From: Streptomyces sp. MZ04
GTDB taxonomy: Bacteria; Actinomycetota; Actinomycetes; Streptomycetales; Streptomycetaceae
Reading direction: 5' to 3'
NCBI RefSeq assembly: GCF_004684775.1
Contig: NZ_SRIC01000056.1
Location: 1-34,633 of the forward strand
Length of the DNA stretch: 34,633 nt
In this document: positions 29,620 to 34,633 of the stretch, piece by piece
Layout of the letters: each line of letters begins with the position of its first letter
Numbering within the stretch: position 1 is the first letter of the stretch
Translations under genes and position numbers: made by a program
Notes under the pieces: generated by a model
What the model saw: only the letters and a program-made list of their open reading frames with translations
The model's database searches: none
What the model was told of the DNA's origin: nothing

Positions 29620-31098
29620 ATGGGGCGGTGCGTCATGGGCCCGACCGAGCACCGGCGCCGGCTGGTGTCGCTCGCGTACCCGGTCTACTTCGAGCTCCTC
29701 GCGGGGGTCACGGCCGGGATCATCAACATGGTCTGGGTGGCCCGGCTCGGCGGTGACGCGGTCGCCGCCGTGGCCGTCGCCACGAACGTCGAGAACGTGC
29801 TGCTCGGCGTCATCCTCATGGCAGGCTCCGGTACGACCGTGCTGGTGGCCCGCGCCAGGGGAGCGGGGGATGGGGCGGCGGTCCGGTCCGCGGTGCGCGG
29901 CGGCTGGGCGCTGTGGGCGCTGATCACTCCCGTGGTCGCCGTCGGCGGCTACCTGTGCCGGGAGCCGCTGGCCCGCCTGGTCCTGGGCAGCGGCGGCGAC
30001 GCCCTGCCGCTGGCCACGGACTACTTCGCCGTCGCGCTGCCGGGCATGGCGGTCTACTTCGCCACCAACGTCGTCGACGGCATCCTCAAGGGCGCGGGCG
30101 ACACGCGTACGCCGATGCGGCTGGCTCTGCTGACCAACGGGCTGATCGTGGTCCTCGACCCGCTCCTCATCATGGGGTGCGGACTCGGCGTGCGGGGCGC
30201 GGCGATCGCCACGGTCGTCGGGAGGGCGGTGGCGCTGGTGTGGGGGGTGTTGGCGCTGCGGGGCGCTGTCGAGTCCCGTAAGGGGCGCGGGGCTGTGACA
30301 CATGCGGCTCCGCCGCGTGGGCGCGACCAGCCCCCACCGGCCCGCAGGGGACTGCGCCACCAGCCCCCACCGACCCGCGGATTCATCACCGCACATCCGG
30401 CGAAGCTTTTCACCGGCGACGCACGCAGGACGGCCGCCACCGGCCTTCCCATGTCGGCGGACTTCGTCGTACGCATGACGGGCGCGCTCGCGCTCGTCGC
30501 CGTCGTCGCCCGGCTCGGCGTCGACGAGGTCGCCGCGTACGGCATCGCGACCAAAGCGATGTACCTGGCGACCATGGCCTTCTACTCCGTACGCCAGGCC
30601 GCCGCCATCCACACCGCCCACCTGCTCGGCTCAGGCCGCGACGAGCGCCGCGCCGTCGGCCGACAGGCGCTGCTCGTCGCGGGGGCCCTTGGCCTGGTGG
30701 CCGCGCTGGTGCTGCTCGCCGCGGCCCCCTGGATCATGCGGGCCTTCGGGGCCGGGGGAGCGGTGGCCGACGCCGGGGCGCTGTATCTGCGGTGCCTGGG
30801 CCCGTACTTGGTGCTGCTCGCCTGCTTCATCGCCCTGGGCGGGGTCTTCGAGGGCAGCGGCGCGAGCCCGGCCCTTGCCCGCATCACCGCGTGCGGTGTC
30901 GTGCTCCAACTCGCGCTCGCCTACGCCCTGTCGGGCCTCGGTCTGCCGGGCATCTGCCTGGCCATGGCGGTGTCCATGGCCCTGCAGTGCGCGGCGGTCG
31001 CCCGTATGTACCGGCGTACGGGGCGAGTTCAGGAGCCGAAGGGGGAGGCGGCGGGCCGCACCGGCTCCGGGGTCAGTCGCAGAAGCGGGCGGTGGTGA
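29620..31098 (+). CDS. MATE-family exporter with in-frame repeat insertion
   Basis: A 492-residue multidrug/toxin extrusion protein with about 12 hydrophobic segments in two halves: VSLAYPVYFELLAGVTAGIINMVWVARLGGDAV at the start, ATKAMYLATMAFYSVRQAAAIHTAHLLG in the second half. Residues about 221-253 (KGRGAVTHAAPPRGRDQPPP and following, to PTRG) are Pro/Arg-rich, unlike the rest. They are encoded by a Streptomyces repeat, in frame, in the cytoplasmic loop between the halves. A 15-bp tandem duplication (29613-29627, 29628-29642) gives two start ATGs; the first, at 29620, has GGGGGAG upstream. Probably controlled by the divergent PadR repressor. Its 3' end overlaps the convergent secreted-protein gene by 26 bases. 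Confidence 0.9.
   Translation: MGRCVMGPTEHRRRLVSLAYPVYFELLAGVTAGIINMVWVARLGGDAVAAVAVATNVENVLLGVILMAGSGTTVLVARARGAGDGAAVRSAVRGGWALWALITPVVAVGGYLCREPLARLVLGSGGDALPLATDYFAVALPGMAVYFATNVVDGILKGAGDTRTPMRLALLTNGLIVVLDPLLIMGCGLGVRGAAIATVVGRAVALVWGVLALRGAVESRKGRGAVTHAAPPRGRDQPPPARRGLRHQPPPTRGFITAHPAKLFTGDARRTAATGLPMSADFVVRMTGALALVAVVARLGVDEVAAYGIATKAMYLATMAFYSVRQAAAIHTAHLLGSGRDERRAVGRQALLVAGALGLVAALVLLAAAPWIMRAFGAGGAVADAGALYLRCLGPYLVLLACFIALGGVFEGSGASPALARITACGVVLQLALAYALSGLGLPGICLAMAVSMALQCAAVARMYRRTGRVQEPKGEAAGRTGSGVSRRSGRW
30279..30380. repeat. Streptomyces dispersed repeat inside the MATE gene
   Basis: GTAAGGGGCGCGGGGCTGTG, then GCGGCTCCGCCGCGTGGGCG and CCAGCCCCCACCGGCCCGCAG-type sequence, is familiar as an intergenic repeat of Streptomyces. 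The last module is present twice, at 30325-30347 and 30358-30380 (three differences in 23 bases), offset by 33 bases, so the reading frame is kept. Confidence 0.75.
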
Positions 31099-32005
31099 CC
31101 GCGCCGCCCGCGTTCTCGTCGTCCGTGCCGAGGGCGGCGAGGTCCGAGCCGGGGACGCAGTGCAGGGCCTCGATCTTGTGGCCCGTGAACTTCTCCAGGA
31201 GCTTGGGCGACTTGGCGAGCGACAGACGCACCTTCCCGGTGTCGGCGACGGTGAGCCTGCCCGCCTCGCTCACGGCTGAGTCGAACGGCCCGTCGTCACC
31301 GGCGTCCGAGGCCGAACTGATCAGAACACGCCCCGACTTGGTCACCTCGATATCCGAAGCGTGCCGGACGTCGCCACTGGGGTAGGCCGTGCGGAACGCC
31401 GTCTTCGACACCGCGCCGAACGTGGACTGTCCGTAGGAGTTGATCGAGAACGGCGCCGCGTACAGCGTTGCCGGACGGTCGCCCGCGCCCCGGTCGGCCC
31501 AGAGCGCGGCAAGCTTCCCGTTCCGTGCGGTGAGTGTGAAGCTCTCGAAGTCGTCGCCGTGGCCGATCGCGGGGAGCGGCGAGATGTCGAGGACCTCCAC
31601 CGCCTCGCCGGCGTCGGTCGTCTTCAGGTGGTAGGCGAGGCCGCGGCTCGCGACCGCCACGTACTCGTCCTTGGTGCCCGGCACCCGGTCGAGCGCCTCC
31701 AGGTCGACCGGCTCGGCGCCGCCCTGCCAGGCGAGCGGCGTGACATCGGGGGTCCGCCCCTGCTGGTAGGTGACCTTGGCGATGCGATTCTGGCCCGGCT
31801 TCTTGTTGTCGCGTACGACGAGGGCGCTGAACGTGTCACCCGAGCGGGAGGCGACAGCGAGACCACTGATGCCGGACTGCAGGTCGTACCCGACCTGCTG
31901 CCAGTCGGCGGCGGCCTTCGGTTTGGCCGGGGACATGCCGGGGGTGAGAAGAACGGCAACTCCGGCACTGAGGACGGTGATTGCGGTCAAGGCGGACTTA
32001 CGCAT
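31073..32005 (-). CDS. Secreted propeller-like protein of unknown function
   Basis: A 310-residue exported protein. The signal peptide is MRKSALTAITVLSAGVAVLL with likely cleavage after the SPAKPKA region (about 25-33). The mature part is beta-rich with repeated blocks (GISGLAVASRSGDTFSALVV, AEPVDLEALDRVPGTKDEYV, ASDIEVTKSGRVLISSASD, KIEALHCVPGSDLAALGTDD) that suggest a beta-propeller, possibly with esterase/phytase-like blades. Two cysteines (HCVPG and the C-terminal FCD) may pair. No catalytic motif is recognised. Its 3' end overlaps the convergent MATE gene. Confidence 0.8.
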   Translation of the reverse strand: MRKSALTAITVLSAGVAVLLTPGMSPAKPKAAADWQQVGYDLQSGISGLAVASRSGDTFSALVVRDNKKPGQNRIAKVTYQQGRTPDVTPLAWQGGAEPVDLEALDRVPGTKDEYVAVASRGLAYHLKTTDAGEAVEVLDISPLPAIGHGDDFESFTLTARNGKLAALWADRGAGDRPATLYAAPFSINSYGQSTFGAVSKTAFRTAYPSGDVRHASDIEVTKSGRVLISSASDAGDDGPFDSAVSEAGRLTVADTGKVRLSLAKSPKLLEKFTGHKIEALHCVPGSDLAALGTDDENAGGAVTTARFCD

Positions 32006-32044
32006 GGTCAGGGGCCTCTCACTCGATGTGCGACGCGCGTAGAT

Positions 32045-32083
32045 TCACGGCTGGCCGGACGGTAGTGGCCCGCCCGGCCGTGA
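32045..32083 (-). terminator. Possible terminator after the DHA2 MFS gene
   Basis: TCACGGCTGGC (from 32045) and CCCGGCCGTGA (32073-32083) pair with one mismatch, forming a GC-rich stem about 25 bases beyond the MFS stop at 32108 in the direction of transcription. No T-run follows. It also lies within the leader/promoter region of the next gene (start 32005). Confidence 0.35.
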
Positions 32084-32107
32084 GGCAAGTGAGGTACCTG
32101 GACCGGC

Positions 32108-33616
32108 CTAACGGGCGCTTCGCGCGGCAGCCGCCTCGCGGGGCTCGTCGGCCTGCTCGACGGCCTGCTCGACGGTGACGGCGGGGCGCCGCCCCGGCCG
32201 CAGGACCGTCGCGGCGACGGCGAGACCGAGCGCCGCGATCCCGGTGGCCACCCAGAAGGCGAGCCGGTAGCCGTCGGCGGTGGCCGCCAGGGTGCGCCCG
32301 CCATCGGCGAGCAGTCCCTCGGTGCGACTCGCGGCCAGTGTCGTCAGGGCGGCGAGCCCCAGTGAACCGCCCACCACCTGCGTGGTGTTGAAGAGGCCCG
32401 ATGCGAGCCCCGCGTCCTCCTCGCGCACCCCGGACATCGCGAGCCCGGTCACGGCGGGCATCGCGGCGGCGAAGCCCGCCCCGAGGAGCAGCATCGGCGG
32501 GAGTACGTCGACGACGTACGAACCGTCGGCGGGCAGCCGGCCGAGCAGGGCGAGCCCGGCCGTGATGAGGGTGAGCCCCGCGAGCAGCGGGCGGTAGGGG
32601 CCGAAGCGGCCGATCAGCCGGGCCGAGACGCTCAGCATCAGTACGCCGATGACGACCGGGGCCGGAAGGAAGGCGAAGCCGGTCTTCAACTCACCGTAGC
32701 CCAGGACGCGTTGGAAGTAGAGGGCGCCGATGTACTGGAAGCCGTACATCCCGGCGATCATCGCGATCTGCACGGCGTTGGCGCCGGTCAGCGTGCGGGA
32801 GCGGAAGACGCGCAGGCGCAGCAGGGGGCGGGCGGCGCGGGTCTGGCGGACGGCGAAGGCGGCGTACAGGGCGAGGGAGAGCGCGGCGAGACCGAGGGTG
32901 GCGGGAGTTCCGTGCTCGGCGGAGCCGACGATCGTGTAGACGGTGAGCATCAGCGCGCCGGTGATGAGCGCCGCGCCCGGATAGTCGGCGCCGCCGCCCA
33001 GGCCCGTACCCCTGTCGTCGGCCAGGATCCGGGCCGCCGCGACGAGCGCGACCACCCCGATCGGCAGATTGATCAGGAAGATCCAGTGCCAGTTCAGGGT
33101 CTCGGTCAGCGCACCGCCGAGGAACGTCCCGAGCGCACCGCCCGCCGCGCCGACCGCGCTGAACACCGCGATGGCCTTGGCCTGTTCACGCGGCTCGGGG
33201 AAGAGCGCCACCAGCATGCCGAGCACGACGGCGGAGGTCATCGCCCCGCCGACACCCTGCACGGCGCGCGCCGCGATCAGCGCGCCCTGGTCGGTGGCGA
33301 CCCCGCACAGCACGGAGGCCGCGGTGAAAAGTGCGAGCCCCCACACGAACATCCGCTTGCGCCCGACGAGATCACCGAGCCGCCCGGCCAGCAGCAACAG
33401 ACCGCCGAAGGCGATGAGATAGGCGTTGACCACCCAGGCGAGACCCGGCGCGGAGAAGCCGAGATCGCTCTGGATGGAGGGCATCGCCACGGTCACGATA
33501 TTGCCGTCGATGATCGTCATCAGCAGGCCCGAGGAGAGAACGGCGAGCGAAGCCCAACGTGAGCGTGGTGGAGTGGGCTGACCCTGGGACTGCCCCTTGG
33601 GCTGACGCTCGGACAC
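32108..33616 (-). CDS. DHA2-family (14-helix) MFS drug exporter
   Basis: A 502-residue efflux protein of the EmrB/QacA type. It begins RWASLAVLSSGLLMTIIDGNIVTVAMPSIQ, whose DxxIVxVAMPxI motif is the DHA2 hallmark in helix 1. Next come LAWVVNAYLIAFGGLLLLAGRLGDLVGRKR (motif A) and AVQGVGGAMTSAVVLGML (motif C-like); 14 hydrophobic segments can be traced. I chose GTG 33616 because GGAGGT lies seven bases upstream; ATGs at 33640 and 33631 lie before that ribosome binding site. It is divergent from an HxlR regulator, so it is probably an inducible exporter of a toxic small molecule. Confidence 0.92.
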   Translation of the reverse strand: MSERQPKGQSQGQPTPPRSRWASLAVLSSGLLMTIIDGNIVTVAMPSIQSDLGFSAPGLAWVVNAYLIAFGGLLLLAGRLGDLVGRKRMFVWGLALFTAASVLCGVATDQGALIAARAVQGVGGAMTSAVVLGMLVALFPEPREQAKAIAVFSAVGAAGGALGTFLGGALTETLNWHWIFLINLPIGVVALVAAARILADDRGTGLGGGADYPGAALITGALMLTVYTIVGSAEHGTPATLGLAALSLALYAAFAVRQTRAARPLLRLRVFRSRTLTGANAVQIAMIAGMYGFQYIGALYFQRVLGYGELKTGFAFLPAPVVIGVLMLSVSARLIGRFGPYRPLLAGLTLITAGLALLGRLPADGSYVVDVLPPMLLLGAGFAAAMPAVTGLAMSGVREEDAGLASGLFNTTQVVGGSLGLAALTTLAASRTEGLLADGGRTLAATADGYRLAFWVATGIAALGLAVAATVLRPGRRPAVTVEQAVEQADEPREAAAARSAR

Positions 33617-33706
33617 GACGAAAACCTCCATGAACTGCATAGGTGCACGACTTGTAACGGGTCTCATCGTGGGTGACCATGGGGGCGCCGAGAAGGAGGC
33701 ACTTCA
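33617..33706. promoter_or_regulatory. Divergent promoter region of MFS exporter and HxlR genes
   Basis: This 90-base region must hold both promoters. GTGCACGACTTGTAAC (about 33642-33657) has TTGTAA as a possible -35 towards HxlR and, on the minus strand, GTTACAAGTCGTGCAC ahead of a CTATGC that could serve the exporter. No strong symmetrical operator is seen. Confidence 0.4.
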
Positions 33707-34102
33707 ATGTCGCAAGGGAACACCGGTGTTACCCCGCAGGTGGTGAACGCGCAGGCGTGCCCGGTGCGGGAAGTTCTTGACAGGGTGGTCGGGAAATGGA
33801 GCGTCCCGATCCTGGTCGCGGCGGCCCACGGGCCCATCCGCTTCACGGAACTCGAGCGCAGCATCGACGGAATCAGCCGCCGCATGCTGGCCCTGACACT
33901 GCGGAACCTGGACCGCGACGGCCTGCTGGTGCGGACGGTGCATCCGACGGTCCCGCCGAAGGTGGAGTACGAACTGACGCCGATGGCCCAGGAGTTGCAC
34001 GGCACACTGCTCAAGCTGACCGGCTGGGCGGAGCGGCACCGGGTGTCGATCGCCGAGTCGCGGGCGGCGTATGACGAGCGGCGGGGGCTTGTGGACGCGT
34101 AG
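33707..34102 (+). CDS. HxlR-family transcriptional regulator
   Basis: A 131-residue winged-helix regulator. It has the HxlR N-terminal Cys in NAQACPVREVLDRVVGKWSVPIL (Cys18), conserved in redox- or electrophile-sensing members, followed by GPIRFTELERSIDGISRRMLALTLRNLDRDGLLVR and the wing PPKVEYELTPMAQEL. ATG 33707 has AAGGAGG upstream. It is divergent from the DHA2 exporter, which it probably controls, with Cys18 a possible sensor of thiol-reactive compounds. Confidence 0.93.
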   Translation: MSQGNTGVTPQVVNAQACPVREVLDRVVGKWSVPILVAAAHGPIRFTELERSIDGISRRMLALTLRNLDRDGLLVRTVHPTVPPKVEYELTPMAQELHGTLLKLTGWAERHRVSIAESRAAYDERRGLVDA

Positions 34103-34121
34103 GAACTGCCGGCTGCCACCC

Positions 34122-34221
34122 AGGGCCTGCCCGATGGGTCCTGCCGGGGTCGCGACCCCCGCTCGGCCCTGATCAATCGGCACCCGGCGCGAAGGCCGGC
34201 CTGACCCACCGGACAGGCCCT
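34122..34221. mobile_element. MITE-like element with 19-bp inverted ends
   Basis: AGGGCCTGCCCGATGGGTC (34122-34140) is repeated inverted at 34203-34221 with two mismatches, bounding exactly 100 bp with no gene. Inside is the perfect palindrome GGGGTCGCGACCCC (34146-34159). Similar AGGGCCTGTCCG-type ends recur in Streptomyces genomes. No clear target duplication is seen. It lies between the ends of convergent genes and could also act as a terminator. Confidence 0.6.
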
Positions 34222-34633
34222 AGGCCCTGCGCGGTGAGGCCAGCAGATAGTGGCCGCCGCGCGGCCGGTCGGTGTGTTCGCTGACCTGCCAGCCCGCCGC
34301 CTCCAGGGCCACCGCGCACGCCCGCAGCCCGTCGGCCGAGGCGTCGCGCACGGCGACGGCCTCCGGCTGCGGGGTCTCGCCCACCCCGTAGCCCTCGGGC
34401 CCCGGCCGGCGGCCCGCCGCCTCCAGGGCCAGGGCGGCGGCCTGGACGAGATGGGTCCGCTCCCAGCCGCAGGGGCGGTCCCGCGCGCCGCCCGGGTTGG
34501 TCATGCGGCGCATTTCGAGGAGGCCTTCCCAGGCGCTGCGTACGTCGCGGGCGCGGGCGGGGCCGGCTGCGCCGGGCGGCGGTTCGGGCTCGGTGCCGGT
34601 GCGGGCGGCGAAGAGGCCGGAGGGGGCGGCGGG
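34220..34633 (-). CDS. Partial hypothetical protein, cut by the window end
   Basis: The minus-strand frame is open from the window end to TAG at 34220, giving the last 137 residues of a protein I do not recognise. Codons are strongly GC-ended, supporting coding. The visible part begins PAAPSGLFAARTGTEPEPPP, then has RDVRSAWEGLLEMRRMTN, WERTHLVQAAALALEAAG, DGLRACAVALEAAGWQVSEH and PRGGHYLLASPRRA. An internal ATG at 34513 is unlikely to be the start, because coding character continues upstream. The stop codon lies at the junction with the MITE-like element (its first T comes from the gene side, and the AG from the element end), so the native C-terminus may have been different. Confidence 0.7.
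   Translation of the reverse strand, partial: PAAPSGLFAARTGTEPEPPPGAAGPARARDVRSAWEGLLEMRRMTNPGGARDRPCGWERTHLVQAAALALEAAGRRPGPEGYGVGETPQPEAVAVRDASADGLRACAVALEAAGWQVSEHTDRPRGGHYLLASPRRA

Noticed and set aside
1..34633. tRNA, rRNA or CRISPR arrays
   Set aside because: No cloverleaf-like sequence, rRNA segment or regularly spaced repeat-spacer array was seen; the only tandem array is the 3 x 21-bp repeat without spacers.

Overview
The window reads as a Streptomyces chromosome fragment from a draft assembly. Base composition is very GC-rich with GC-biased third codon positions. GTG/TTG starts, ATGA/GTGA overlaps, Streptomyces-type intergenic repeats and a rare TTA leucine codon all fit. The first 40 bases look like Nextera adapter carry-over, so the left edge is a contig end. 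The right edge cuts an unidentified gene.

Layout. (1) 53-5577, minus strand: a Tad/Flp pilus locus (tadE-like, tadA, tadB, tadC, then Flp-like pilin, TadG-like protein, lipoprotein). Two of its small genes lack a normal start codon, and a Streptomyces repeat abuts tadE. (2) 5739-8781: a GntR/FCD regulator facing an NCS1 permease and an Asp/Glu/hydantoin-racemase-family enzyme; two identical palindromes in tandem lie between regulator and permease. The enzyme has Gly and Cys at its two catalytic positions, as in arylmalonate decarboxylase, not the racemase Cys pair. (3) 8900-12422: GH6 hydrolase overlapping an O-methyltransferase, a RidA-family protein and an alpha/beta hydrolase. (4) 12446-18118, minus strand: propeller protein, MFS transporter and secreted metallophosphatase as one operon behind a 15-bp palindrome, then a GH89 alpha-N-acetylglucosaminidase, which diverges from an HxlR regulator at 18281.

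(5) 18968-25977 is the most interesting part: nine same-strand, tightly coupled genes forming a compact type II polyketide locus. They encode a cupin, a methyltransferase, KS-alpha (TTA codon 23), a KS-beta/CLF-like protein (Arg161, other catalytic residues kept), an AcpS-type phosphopantetheinyl transferase, an ACP, an SRPBCC aromatase/cyclase, an adenosine kinase homologue and a PF04199 cyclase. A convergent LuxR-type regulator (26042-26707) lacks the phospho-acceptor Asp. No ketoreductase, oxygenase or exporter is present. I infer an aromatic polyketide pathway with its own carrier-protein activation and a possible methyl-cycle salvage enzyme, under bldA and ligand-type control. The product is unknown.

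(6) 27107-34633: a secreted GH29 fucosidase with a PA14 domain and a good promoter; a PadR regulator and MATE exporter separated by a 41-bp perfect palindrome (the exporter carries an in-frame repeat insertion); a secreted propeller-like protein; a DHA2 MFS pump divergent from an HxlR regulator; a MITE-like element; and a partial gene running off the end.
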